Shown: positions 17,061 through 25,947, counted from the stretch's first letter. The stretch: 64,000 nucleotides of DNA from Bacillus_AD sp047238185 (GCF_047238185.1 NZ_JBDFMI010000001.1:992001-1056000); one strand, 5' to 3'. Translations and numbers: made by a program. Notes: a model not told the origin generated them from the sequence alone.

Positions 17061-17879
17061 ATGTTAAGGTTATTGAAAGGCAATATAGTTTATATTCCGT
17101 TATGTTTCCTTGGTATACTTTTCCTGACCCCATTTCTAATTATGCTGTTGGGATCCATCGTCAATTTGAGATTCCCGATCGGAAATCCTTTCCAGTGGCT
17201 GCTGAATGAGGAGGTTTCCATCAAGAATTTCACCTATATTTTCACCAACGCAAGTTATGGAAGGTGGATTCTGAATTCATTGATTATTACAATCATTCCG
17301 GTATTTACAAATATGTTCTTTTCGGCGATTCTTGGTTATATTTTTGCAAGAAAGCAATTTCCCTTTAGGGATTCGCTGTTTTGGATAATGATGGCGGTCG
17401 TCATGATTCCAAGTCAATTGCTGATTATTCCCCGATATATCATGTTCAGTAATTTTGAATGGATCAATACATATTTGCCGCTGATTGTTCCGGAAATCTG
17501 GGGGATTATGGGCGTTTTTTTCGTAAGGCAATATATGATGACTTTGCCAAAGGATTTGGAGGAAGCGGCATATATGGATGGAGCAAATGATTTCACCGTA
17601 TTTTTTAAGATATATTTACCGCTTTGCGGGCCAGTGATTGCAACCGTCGGAACATTTAGTTTCATTTCCAATTGGAATGACTTATTAACGCCTTTGATAT
17701 TCACAACGAGTAATGAAATGTACCCGGTGACTGTGGGGCTTGCGTCGCTTTTGACGAAGGAAGGGAATTTTGGGGTTGAGATGGCAGGTTCAGTGCTTTC
17801 CTTTATACCGACTTTTTTAATCTTTATCTTTTTCCAGCGGTATTTTGTTAAAGGTATCGCATTGACAGGCACTAAATAG
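17061..17879 (+). CDS. Sugar ABC transporter permease, MalG/AraQ type
   Basis: A 272-residue permease with six predicted helices and the ATPase-contact loop LEEAAYMDGANDFTVFFKIY near 168-187. It starts 12 nt after the first permease with AAGGAGGGAG and forms the heterodimeric channel with it. The following gene is the island regulator, not an ATPase, so energy must come from a shared subunit encoded elsewhere. Confidence 0.93.
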   Translation: MLRLLKGNIVYIPLCFLGILFLTPFLIMLLGSIVNLRFPIGNPFQWLLNEEVSIKNFTYIFTNASYGRWILNSLIITIIPVFTNMFFSAILGYIFARKQFPFRDSLFWIMMAVVMIPSQLLIIPRYIMFSNFEWINTYLPLIVPEIWGIMGVFFVRQYMMTLPKDLEEAAYMDGANDFTVFFKIYLPLCGPVIATVGTFSFISNWNDLLTPLIFTTSNEMYPVTVGLASLLTKEGNFGVEMAGSVLSFIPTFLIFIFFQRYFVKGIALTGTK

Positions 17880-17907
17880 CTATAAGAAGGAGAGGAATCA
17901 ATAACTG

Positions 17908-19326
17908 ATGAGCGGAAAAAAAAGCAGGGACATCTTTAGGGAACAGCTTCAAACAATGAAAACATCTATAAGAGAACAAATTTTGGAGGGGACATATAAA
18001 ATTGGCGAATATCTTCCGTCCGAGTTAGTGTTGGCAGAAACGTACGGGCTAAGCAAAAATTCAGTCAGAAAAGGGCTCGAAGATTTGGTTGGAGAGGGTT
18101 TAATCGTCAAAAAATCAAGAATTGGAAATCAGGTCATTGCCGTTAAACCCAGTGATCAAATGATCTTAAGAGTTGGATATTATCCGTCACTAATCAATGA
18201 AGTGAAATTTAATGATCTCATCTCGCTCTTTGAGTTGGATCATCCAAACATAAAAGTGAAAACAATTGCGTTGCCCTATGAGAATTATCAATTGACTGTC
18301 CGTGATTTCTTCTTAAATGACATGATTGATGTAATAACGGTAAACTTTAAGGATTTTTATGAATTCAAGGATATGGGCGAATCATTGTTTGAACCGATGG
18401 AATACAATACGGAAATCTACCCTTTCCTGCAAAAATCGTTTGATTTGGAACATACGAAGAAAAAGGTGTTTGTTTGCCCATTTGTATTTTCCCCGATTAT
18501 TTTTTGCTACAATAAGGCCCATTTTGATAATGGCCATATCCCTTATCCGGATAGCAGCTGGAAATGGGAGGATGCCCTTGGAGCATCAAAGGTACTGATG
18601 GAAGAGGATCATGATGATAAAGTGTGCGGACTATATTTCCATCCATTTTCGTTGAATAGATGGCCTATCTTTATGATGCAGAATGGTGTCCGGTTTGAAA
18701 AGGGCGAAGATGGAACCATCCAGTTTCCATATGGGGAGTTATTGGAGAGCGCCAACTTTATACGGACGATGTTCGAGGAACAGAATATTCAACAAACATT
18801 TTTATCTGATAATAACCGGGACGCAGAGCAACTGTTTGTGGAACATAAGACTTCTATGATAATAGCTTCCTATTTTACGTTGAATGAAATTAGAAAACAT
18901 TCCATTGAATATGATATTGCGCCTTTGCCTTATTTCCAATATCCAAAGACGCTCCTTTTAATAATAGGGTTTGCGGTCAATAAACATTCCACAAGAAAGC
19001 ATGCGGCAGAACAGTTCGTTTCCTATATGAATGGAGAGAAGGTACAGGAATACATACGCATCAATACATTAAGCCTGCCAGCAGTGAAAAGGGTCGCTGA
19101 GAGGCAGGGGGGCGAACAAGTATATAAACCGTCGAGATTTCAGTTATTCAGAGAGATCATTCCCTCTTTTTGCCTGTATACCGATTTAGGATTAAATTCT
19201 ACGGAATTGGCGGAAGTCCGCAATGAATTGCGCTTGCATCTGGCGGGGGCCTCCGATAATGACTCCTTTTATGAGAGATTAAACATGAAATTATCACAGC
19301 CGGCCAGGATGGAAGAGATAACATAA
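17908..19326 (+). CDS. GntR winged-helix regulator fused to a cytoplasmic solute-binding-protein domain
   Basis: A 472-residue protein with an unusual two-part build. Residues about 8-80 are a GntR winged helix (IREQILEGTYKIGEYLPSE, then LAETYGLSKNSVRKGLEDLV). Residues about 85-465 read as a family-1 extracellular solute-binding fold: LRVGYYPSLINEVKFNDLI, VNKHSTRKHAAEQFVSYMNG and an internal hinge pattern like that of the lipoprotein encoded three genes upstream. There is no signal peptide or membrane segment, so the binding fold must act in the cytoplasm as a ligand sensor. It lies inside the transporter operon, 28 nt after the second permease. It probably controls both island operons through the shared direct repeat. 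Confidence 0.88.
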   Translation: MSGKKSRDIFREQLQTMKTSIREQILEGTYKIGEYLPSELVLAETYGLSKNSVRKGLEDLVGEGLIVKKSRIGNQVIAVKPSDQMILRVGYYPSLINEVKFNDLISLFELDHPNIKVKTIALPYENYQLTVRDFFLNDMIDVITVNFKDFYEFKDMGESLFEPMEYNTEIYPFLQKSFDLEHTKKKVFVCPFVFSPIIFCYNKAHFDNGHIPYPDSSWKWEDALGASKVLMEEDHDDKVCGLYFHPFSLNRWPIFMMQNGVRFEKGEDGTIQFPYGELLESANFIRTMFEEQNIQQTFLSDNNRDAEQLFVEHKTSMIIASYFTLNEIRKHSIEYDIAPLPYFQYPKTLLLIIGFAVNKHSTRKHAAEQFVSYMNGEKVQEYIRINTLSLPAVKRVAERQGGEQVYKPSRFQLFREIIPSFCLYTDLGLNSTELAEVRNELRLHLAGASDNDSFYERLNMKLSQPARMEEIT

Positions 19327-19340
19327 ATGGAGGTGTTTTG

Positions 19341-20330
19341 ATGAAAACGGTAGTCGCACGCCATAAATCGATCCAGCTGATAAATAGAGAAAAGCCAGTG
19401 ATAAAGCCTTCCTATCTATTGGTCAGGACTATGTATTCGGTCATCAGTCCAGGGACTGAGCTGACAATGGTCAAAATGAGCGAAGAAAAAGCCGTAAAGC
19501 TTGGGTACAGTGCATTCGGCATAATTGAAGAGTGCGGAGGTAATACCGCTGGATTTTCTGTCGGGGACCGGGTTGCTTGTTATGGGGCCCCCTATGTAGA
19601 GCATTCAGAGTATATACTTGTCCCAAAAACATTATGTGCGAAAGTACCTGATTCCGTAACAGATCTCGAAGCATCTATGGGGGGGATCGGAGCCATCGCC
19701 ATCCATGCTTTACGGATAGCCAAACTGCAATTTGGGGAAAAAGTTGCGGTTGTGGGATTGGGCATCATCGGGCAAATGATCGCCCAAATAGCAGATGCAG
19801 CTGCGTATGATGTATATGCGTTGGATATTATAAAAGATCGTACGGCCATTTTGGAACCAAGAAGAACGATCAAATGCTTCCACAATAGTGAAGAGTTTAG
19901 CGGACAACTGGGGAAAGGCGCCGATGCTGTCCTGTTATGCACCGGGGGCGGACATTCGAAATTAACAGCCCAAAGTTTAACGTGGCTGAGGGATAAAGGG
20001 AAAATTGTGATTGTCGGCGATATTGAACCTTGTTTCCCTAGAGAAGCGATGTTTGCAAAGGAAGCAGAAGTGATGATTGCCCGTGCCGGGGGGCCGGGAC
20101 GCTATGATCTTACCTATGAAAGGGAAGCAATCGATTATCCTTTAGGCTTTATTCGGTGGACGGAAGGAAGGAATGTCCATGAATATTTAAGGCTTGTGGA
20201 AGAAAAGCGAATTGACGTATCACCATATACAAAAGAAAGGGTTCCGTTGGGATCGATTTCACAAGCGTACAAACGTCTGGAGAACAAGCATTCATCCACA
20301 CTGACGAATATTATTTCGTTCCAACCATAA
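19341..20330 (+). CDS. Zinc-less MDR (alcohol dehydrogenase-like) oxidoreductase
   Basis: A 329-residue medium-chain dehydrogenase/reductase. The Rossmann motif VVGLGIIGQM is at about 136-145. The positions that hold the catalytic zinc ligands in alcohol dehydrogenase read SVISPGTE and GYSAFGII, without Cys or the GHE histidine, and the structural-zinc cysteine cluster is absent. This matches the BchC-like/bi-domain oxidoreductase branch. In several genomes that branch is fused to a Gfo/Idh/MocA domain; here such a gene follows 17 nt downstream as a separate protein, so the two may work as a complex. The ATG at 19341 fits GGAGGT at 19329-19334 better than a TTG at 19338. Confidence 0.85.
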   Translation: MKTVVARHKSIQLINREKPVIKPSYLLVRTMYSVISPGTELTMVKMSEEKAVKLGYSAFGIIEECGGNTAGFSVGDRVACYGAPYVEHSEYILVPKTLCAKVPDSVTDLEASMGGIGAIAIHALRIAKLQFGEKVAVVGLGIIGQMIAQIADAAAYDVYALDIIKDRTAILEPRRTIKCFHNSEEFSGQLGKGADAVLLCTGGGHSKLTAQSLTWLRDKGKIVIVGDIEPCFPREAMFAKEAEVMIARAGGPGRYDLTYEREAIDYPLGFIRWTEGRNVHEYLRLVEEKRIDVSPYTKERVPLGSISQAYKRLENKHSSTLTNIISFQP

Positions 20331-20347
20331 AAGGAGGAGATGTTTAC

Positions 20348-21406
20348 ATGTTTAAAGTAGGTGTTGTTGGCTTAGGCTCCATTTCTGAATTCCATATAAA
20401 CGCTTATCAAAAAAATCCGCAGGTGCAGCTCATGGCATTCTGTGATATCAATGAAAAGCGATTAGAGGAGAGAGGGAATGAATATAAAGTTCCTCACAGG
20501 TATACGGATTACCGGGATTTGCTTGCAAATAAGGATATAGAAGCAATCAGTATTTGTACATGGAACAACTCACATGCGGAGATAGCGACTGCCGCTTTGC
20601 AGGCGGGAAAACATGTATTGATCGAGAAACCAATAAGTGTTGACGTAGAGCAGGCTCTCCAGGTGGAAAAAATAGCAAGGGCTTCAAATAAAGTAGCTCA
20701 AATAGGCTTTGTCCGTAGATTTGGCTCCAATGTCCAAATTTTAGATAAATTTATAAAAAATGATGATTTAGGAACCATCTATTATGCTAAAGCTTCCGTT
20801 ATAAGAAGACTGGGGAATCCAGGCGGGTGGTTTTCTGACAGCAAACGTTCCGGCGGCGGTCCGTTAATTGATTTAGGCGTACACATTGTGGATATATGCT
20901 GGTATTTAATGGGTAAACCGAAGCCGGTATCCGTAACAGGAAATACCTATCACCTTCTAGGGAATAGGAGCCATATAGAAAACTTGAGCTTTTATAAGGC
21001 GGCAGATTATGATGCCGATATAAATGATGTTGAGGACCTGGCGAACGCAATGATTGTCTTTGAAAATGGATCTTCCTTGCTGTTGGACGTCAGTTATACA
21101 CTCCATGCAAAAGAAGATGAAATGGCGGTAAAGATCTATGGAGAGAAAGGCGGGGCAGAGGTTGAGCCCGAATTGCTGCTGATTGCTGAAAAACATGACA
21201 CCATACTGAATATGCAGCCGCAAATTGATTTTAAAGGATTCGACTTTGAATTGGCATTTGAAAAAGAAGTGAACCACTTTATCGAATGTTGTATGACGGG
21301 CGACGAAACGATTGCTCCAGTAGAAGACGGCGTGGAAGTACTTAAGATGCTTTCTGCCATTTATCAATCCGCTAAGCTAGGAAAAGAAATCAGGTTTGAT
21401 AACTAG
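20348..21406 (+). CDS. Gfo/Idh/MocA-family NAD(P)-dependent oxidoreductase (paralogue 2)
   Basis: A 352-residue dehydrogenase with VGVVGLGSISEFH at residues 4-16, Glu93-Lys94-Pro95, and Asp175/His179 in GGGPLIDLGVH. It aligns along its length with the protein at 10553, sharing the stretches FVRRF, RRLGNPGGWF and the AADY region, so it is a within-island paralogue. The two probably act on successive or related intermediates, for example oxidation and later reduction at the same carbon. AAAGGAGGAG precedes the ATG. It lies directly after the MDR dehydrogenase. Confidence 0.9.
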   Translation: MFKVGVVGLGSISEFHINAYQKNPQVQLMAFCDINEKRLEERGNEYKVPHRYTDYRDLLANKDIEAISICTWNNSHAEIATAALQAGKHVLIEKPISVDVEQALQVEKIARASNKVAQIGFVRRFGSNVQILDKFIKNDDLGTIYYAKASVIRRLGNPGGWFSDSKRSGGGPLIDLGVHIVDICWYLMGKPKPVSVTGNTYHLLGNRSHIENLSFYKAADYDADINDVEDLANAMIVFENGSSLLLDVSYTLHAKEDEMAVKIYGEKGGAEVEPELLLIAEKHDTILNMQPQIDFKGFDFELAFEKEVNHFIECCMTGDETIAPVEDGVEVLKMLSAIYQSAKLGKEIRFDN

Positions 21407-21418
21407 GGAGGAGAAACA

Positions 21419-22144
21419 ATGAAACTGATCATCTATCAAAATGATAGCAGAAAGGCCATAGATGATTTATATAATGACGGCGTCCATATCACATCCCAGA
21501 ATATAGGGTCCATTTCCATTGAACCAGCAGATCAATTATATTTTATTTCGGACGATTTGTATCGCAGCCATAAAGCTTTGTTTACAGAGGCGAAACTGAA
21601 AGCTATTTCTGTACAGAACTATCTCGTGCAATCTCTGCCGTACCAAGAGAATCTGTCGGTCTTCTATGAATTGGGCGTAATCAGAGAAAGCAGCCAATTC
21701 TTTACATTGTTAACGAGAGAAAAGCTCCAAAGCAAGGGAGTCTTTAGAATGAAAAGAAGGGTGAAAAGACTGAATAAAGAAAAAATAGTAGAGGACGTTA
21801 GTTTTTTATGCCGATCATTCGGAGCCGTTGAATATGCAGCTGAAAAAAGCGTAGAGCATCCAGGAAGTGGAAAAAAATACGGTATTGCAACGGTTAGGTT
21901 CAGTGAAGGTGTTTTAGCACAAATCGAATATGAGAAAACATTCAGTGATGATGAATCGCTAGAGCTGGAATGGTCGGGCCAGCAAAAAATAATTAGTTAT
22001 TCGACCGAATCCCAAACAAACCATGAGGATAATAACGATGGAAGGCTGTCCTTTTCATTAACTGCGTTAGGGTCCGCAGGCTATCCGTTGACTGCCGGAT
22101 TGCATGAAGAAATAAAAAAAATAAAGGAGCTACTTTATGATTAG
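21419..22144 (+). CDS. Hypothetical protein, possibly a Gfo/Idh/MocA remnant or subunit
   Basis: A 241-residue soluble protein found between two Gfo/Idh/MocA genes, with GGGAGGAG upstream and an 8-nt overlap with the next gene, so it is clearly translated as part of the operon. It has no nucleotide-binding glycine motif. The segment from about 125 (EDVSFLCRSFGAVEYAAEKS, then YGIATVRFSEGVLAQIEYEK) resembles the order of strands in the C-terminal domain of Gfo/Idh/MocA enzymes, where a similar text follows the D-x3-H motif. I infer a cofactor-free relative, perhaps a regulatory partner. No family is firmly recognised. Confidence 0.55.
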   Translation: MKLIIYQNDSRKAIDDLYNDGVHITSQNIGSISIEPADQLYFISDDLYRSHKALFTEAKLKAISVQNYLVQSLPYQENLSVFYELGVIRESSQFFTLLTREKLQSKGVFRMKRRVKRLNKEKIVEDVSFLCRSFGAVEYAAEKSVEHPGSGKKYGIATVRFSEGVLAQIEYEKTFSDDESLELEWSGQQKIISYSTESQTNHEDNNDGRLSFSLTALGSAGYPLTAGLHEEIKKIKELLYD

Positions 22145-23126
22145 AGTGGGGATAATCAGCTTTGCCCATATGCACGCCTATAGCTACGCCTCGAGTTTGC
22201 AAGGCATACAGGGAGTGGAGCTCATCGGTGTTTATGATCAGGATGAGGAAAGGGGAAGAGAAGCAGCGAAGCAATTTTCCACTTCCTATTTTAACGAATT
22301 GGGAGACTTTCTAGCGAAGGACTTTGAAGCGGTCATCATCTGCAGTGAAAACGCCTTCCATAAGGAGCATGTCATTCAGGCTGCTGAGGCAGGGAAACAT
22401 ATTTTATGCGAAAAACCCCTATCGACTAGTATGGAAGAAGCCAAAGAAATGATCCAGCAATGCGAGCAGAAGCATGTGTTGTTGCAAACGGCGTTTCCCG
22501 TCCGATTCAGCCAGTCTATCACCATGTTAAAAAAACAAATAGATGATGGAGATCTGGGGGATATATTGGCGATCCGTTCTGTCAATCGCGGCCAAAATCC
22601 GGGCGGCTGGTTTATTGACAATCATTTATCCGGAGGGGGAGCCATCCTCGACCATACGGTGCACATGATAGACATCATGCGTTGGTTTTTGAATAAAGAA
22701 GTGAAAGAGGTATTTGCATTGGTAGGATATCAATATTTTTTAAAGGAAGATATTGATGATGCAGGCTTGCTTATGATCGAGTTCGAAAATGGTACGATTG
22801 CATCCCTTGACACTAGTTGGTCCCGGTTTACAGGTTTTCCTTCTTGGGGGGATGCTGCCATTGAAGTCATTGGGACTAAAAAATCAGTGAAAGCTAATGC
22901 TTTTGGTTCTGCCGTAAATGTGTATCAGAATTCCGGGGATCGACCACTCGAATACGTTTATACAGGAAATGATATCGACCGGGCATTAATACAAGATTTT
23001 ATCAGGACAGTGTCTGAACAGAAAGAAGTGCCTTCCATAACAGGATATGATGGCCTCAAGGCTATGGAAGTGGCTCTTGCAGCCTATCAATCCGGTAAAA
23101 CATCCAAGCCGGTCTTATTAGTATAG
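22137..23126 (+). CDS. Gfo/Idh/MocA-family oxidoreductase
   Basis: A 329-residue family member, clearly different from the two paralogues. The N-terminus is VGIISFAHMHAYSYA rather than GxGxxG, a variant seen in divergent branches. Glu92-Lys93-Pro94 carries the catalytic lysine and GGGAILDHTVH holds Asp172 and His176. It starts within the end of the preceding gene (8-nt overlap, AAAGGAG upstream), indicating translational coupling. The substrate is presumably another intermediate of the island pathway. Confidence 0.88.
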   Translation: MIRVGIISFAHMHAYSYASSLQGIQGVELIGVYDQDEERGREAAKQFSTSYFNELGDFLAKDFEAVIICSENAFHKEHVIQAAEAGKHILCEKPLSTSMEEAKEMIQQCEQKHVLLQTAFPVRFSQSITMLKKQIDDGDLGDILAIRSVNRGQNPGGWFIDNHLSGGGAILDHTVHMIDIMRWFLNKEVKEVFALVGYQYFLKEDIDDAGLLMIEFENGTIASLDTSWSRFTGFPSWGDAAIEVIGTKKSVKANAFGSAVNVYQNSGDRPLEYVYTGNDIDRALIQDFIRTVSEQKEVPSITGYDGLKAMEVALAAYQSGKTSKPVLLV

Positions 23127-23264
23127 GGTGTAACCATAAGCCCTCCGTTTTAGATGCAATTCTGCCGGAAGCAGGCAAGGGCTGGCATCCAGAGGGTTAG
23201 ATGAAGCGCTGTGGCCTGTCTATAGTTTTTATAAAAAATAATGTCAGAAAGGGAGGTTATAAGA

Positions 23265-24812
23265 GTGCAGGCAGATGTATTAATTGTTGGGGGAGGATTG
23301 GGAGGCTGCGCAGCTGCAATGGCAGTATGCTCAAAAGGCCTTTCGGCAATCTTAATTGAAGAGACAAATTGGATCGGCGGCCAATCTTCCACACAAGCAG
23401 TGCCGCCGGACGAACATCCGTGGATCGAGGATTTTGGATGTACGGGCCGTTATCGGGAATACCGCAATAGGATAAGAGGCTACTATACGAGGAATTTTCC
23501 TCATATACCATTCGAAAAACCGATCAATCCGGGTAAAGGAATGGTCAGCCTCCTTTGCCATGATCCGAGGGTGTCGGTCAATGTGTTAGAAGAAATGCTA
23601 TTTCCATATATGATAAGCGGAAAATTGACTCTGCGCCTTGAAACAGAAGTGGAGAAGGTGCAACGGTCTGGAAAACAGGTTATTCATGCCTTTATCAAAA
23701 ATTTAATGACAGAGCAAAAGGAAACGATTACATTCAAATATATAATCGACGCCACAGACACAGGTGAGATATTGGCATTATCCCAAACCCCGTACATCAC
23801 TGGTTCTGAATCAAAATCGGAAACAGGGGAACCGCATGCAACTGAAGAGAGTGAACCGTTAAATATTCAGGCGCATACACATGTGCTGGCGATGGAATAT
23901 CGGCCAGGTGAAGAACATATTATCCCTGAACCCGACATGTATGCATTTTGGAAGGAATATAAAATAGATTTTTGGCCGGACAAAATGCTCAGTTTCTTTA
24001 GTCCCCATCCGATAACACTACAAAAAAGGCAGTATGAGCTTTTTTCCCATCCAGAATTTTTCCCACTTTGGAATTACAGAAGAATTTTTGCAGCTGAACA
24101 ATTCAATATAGCGGATGCCGGCGATATTTCATTGCTGAATTGGCCGCAGAATGATTATGTCCTTGGAAATGTATATGATGTAACAAGTGAAGAAAAAAAG
24201 AAGCATTTGCACCAAGCGAAGCAGTTGAGTTTATCCCTTTTTTATTGGCTGCAGACGGAAGCGCCGCGGCCGGATGGAGGTTTCGGCTATCCTGGATTAG
24301 CTTTGAGAGGAGATGTATTGGGAACGGCGGATGGTTTGGCCAAAGGAATCTATATAAGGGAATCCAGAAGAATAAGGGCGCATTATACCATTACAGAAAT
24401 GGACGTATCCCCTGAATGCCATGAAGGGAAGACAGGTAAAAGGTATAGGGATTCAGTGGGGGTCGGTTCATACAGCATCGATCTCCATCCTAGTTTGAAC
24501 GGAAGGAATTACTTGGACATCCCCGCCCTTCCCTTCCATATTCCGCTAGGGGCATTATTGCCCAAAGATACAGGAAATCTATTGGCGGGGAGCAAAAATT
24601 TAGGCACCACACATATTACAAATGGATGCTACCGATTACATCCGGTCGAGTGGAACATTGGGGAGGCAAGCGGAGCCCTTTCTGCATTTTGCATTCTGAA
24701 TGATAAGACGCCATTGGAAGTCTGGGAGAATGATAAGGTTTTAACGGATTTTCAAGAACAAATCAGGAAGGATGGGATCGAAATACAATGGCCAAGCGAC
24801 TTTTATCAATAG
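23265..24812 (+). CDS. FAD-dependent oxidoreductase (FAD_oxidored type)
   Basis: A 515-residue flavoprotein. VLIVGGGLGGCAAAMA at residues 5-20 is the FAD dinucleotide-binding motif, followed by NWIGGQSSTQAVPPDEH and, near the C-terminus, a second FAD-contact region with NLLAGSKNLGTTHI. No signal peptide is present although many relatives act on sugars. I prefer the GTG at 23265, placed 8 nt after GGGAGG (23251-23256); an ATG at 23241 lacks a site. It is the last island gene, with a strong terminator 32 nt after the stop. It could perform the first oxidation of the imported compound. The exact reaction is unknown. Confidence 0.85.
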   Translation: MQADVLIVGGGLGGCAAAMAVCSKGLSAILIEETNWIGGQSSTQAVPPDEHPWIEDFGCTGRYREYRNRIRGYYTRNFPHIPFEKPINPGKGMVSLLCHDPRVSVNVLEEMLFPYMISGKLTLRLETEVEKVQRSGKQVIHAFIKNLMTEQKETITFKYIIDATDTGEILALSQTPYITGSESKSETGEPHATEESEPLNIQAHTHVLAMEYRPGEEHIIPEPDMYAFWKEYKIDFWPDKMLSFFSPHPITLQKRQYELFSHPEFFPLWNYRRIFAAEQFNIADAGDISLLNWPQNDYVLGNVYDVTSEEKKKHLHQAKQLSLSLFYWLQTEAPRPDGGFGYPGLALRGDVLGTADGLAKGIYIRESRRIRAHYTITEMDVSPECHEGKTGKRYRDSVGVGSYSIDLHPSLNGRNYLDIPALPFHIPLGALLPKDTGNLLAGSKNLGTTHITNGCYRLHPVEWNIGEASGALSAFCILNDKTPLEVWENDKVLTDFQEQIRKDGIEIQWPSDFYQ

Positions 24813-24844
24813 GCTGTATGTAAAAACAGCGCAGAATAAAGGGA

Positions 24845-24883
24845 GAGCAGAATAGAAAAACCTATTCTGCTCTTAGTTTTTTT
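24845..24883. terminator. Terminator at the right end of the island
   Basis: A perfect 11-bp stem (24845-24855 with 24862-24872) is followed within 5 nt by seven T residues on the plus strand. The convergent acetyltransferase gene ends at its foot. Confidence 0.9.
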
Positions 24884-25826
24884 GGAACAAATCATATTCT
24901 TTCCAAACCGCATAGCCGAGCTTTTGATAAAATGCGATTAAATTGGTCCAGTCGATAATGATTCTTGATATGCCTCGCTGACGCAAAAACCATATGCCGC
25001 TTTCTACAATGGCCAAGCCGTATCCATGGCCTCTTTCTGCGGGATCAATTCCAAGTGGGCCTATGCCCCCGATGCCTTCATCGCTGAATAAGGCGGACCA
25101 ATTGATATTTTGGGCAATATAAGGAAATGGACAATCATTAATCCGGCAGAAACCAATGATTCGATTTTCTTTTTTTAATAGAACAAATTCCCGTCCGCTG
25201 CCGCCTTTTTCAAAGTACTTCATCGTTTCATATGCCCATCTTCCAGGGAAGCAGCGATGTAAAAAGTGCAGGAACGGTTCTTTGTCAACTGGCTGGAGGA
25301 GGCAAACTTCAGCTCCTGCAATTTCGGGCTTAACCGATTTATCTGCAGATGTATACTGGCGCATTAGGTCGGCTACCCGCTCTTTTTTCGTGTAGCCTTT
25401 CAGGAGGAACCACCTTTCCGTTTCCTGATAGTGTGCAGGAATTCCAGGGAAGTAGTGAAAGGGGTCGCTCCCTAAAAAGATCCGTTTTATATCCATTCTG
25501 CTGAATATCTCTTCTGCACTCGACAGCAGCGAGCTGCCCACCCCTTTATTCCGTACCTCCGTATCGACAAGCAATACTTGAATGAAGGCGCTTTCTGGTT
25601 CGATATCATGCATCAGATCCTCTTTCCACATCTTTGACACAATGAAGCCCACTACTTTATTGGCATCATTTAGTGCTAAAAGAGTGCCTTCATTCAATAT
25701 ATTTTTATCCAGCATACTGTTCTGGATAAGCAATTCTCTGGTGATGGGAAAGTCCTTGCCTATTTCCTTGTTCCACAACGAAATGATTTCTTCTATTCTA
25801 TCTTCTTGCCAGGGGATGATTTTCAT
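24873..25826 (-). CDS. Tandem-GNAT acetyltransferase
   Basis: A 317-residue protein with two GNAT units. The first carries VLLVDTEVRNKGVGSSLL at about 89-106; the second carries LGIDPAERGHGYGLAIVESG at about 262-281, both fitting acetyl-CoA motif A, and the C-terminus has the IAFYQKLGY element. Tandem GNATs of this size occur in Bacillus and Paenibacillus, sometimes next to sugar-catabolic loci. It faces the island convergently, with AAGGAG upstream of the ATG, so a functional link is uncertain. The substrate is unknown. Confidence 0.85.
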   Translation of the reverse strand: MKIIPWQEDRIEEIISLWNKEIGKDFPITRELLIQNSMLDKNILNEGTLLALNDANKVVGFIVSKMWKEDLMHDIEPESAFIQVLLVDTEVRNKGVGSSLLSSAEEIFSRMDIKRIFLGSDPFHYFPGIPAHYQETERWFLLKGYTKKERVADLMRQYTSADKSVKPEIAGAEVCLLQPVDKEPFLHFLHRCFPGRWAYETMKYFEKGGSGREFVLLKKENRIIGFCRINDCPFPYIAQNINWSALFSDEGIGGIGPLGIDPAERGHGYGLAIVESGIWFLRQRGISRIIIDWTNLIAFYQKLGYAVWKEYDLFQKN

Positions 25827-25910
25827 AAAAGAACTCCTTATAGGATGGAATTATATGTAATAGTATAAACGAAGCAGTATGCTTTGATAAGGAAAAAAAT
25901 AGATGCAAAG

Positions 25911-25947
25911 TAAAAAAGGAAAGAAAGCAAAAGCGCTCTTCCTTTCC
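25911..25947 (-). terminator. Terminator of the CDGSH gene
   Basis: A 10-bp stem (25918-25927 with 25938-25947, one G-T pair) is followed on the minus strand by a T-run (complement of the A-run at 25912-25917). Confidence 0.7.
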
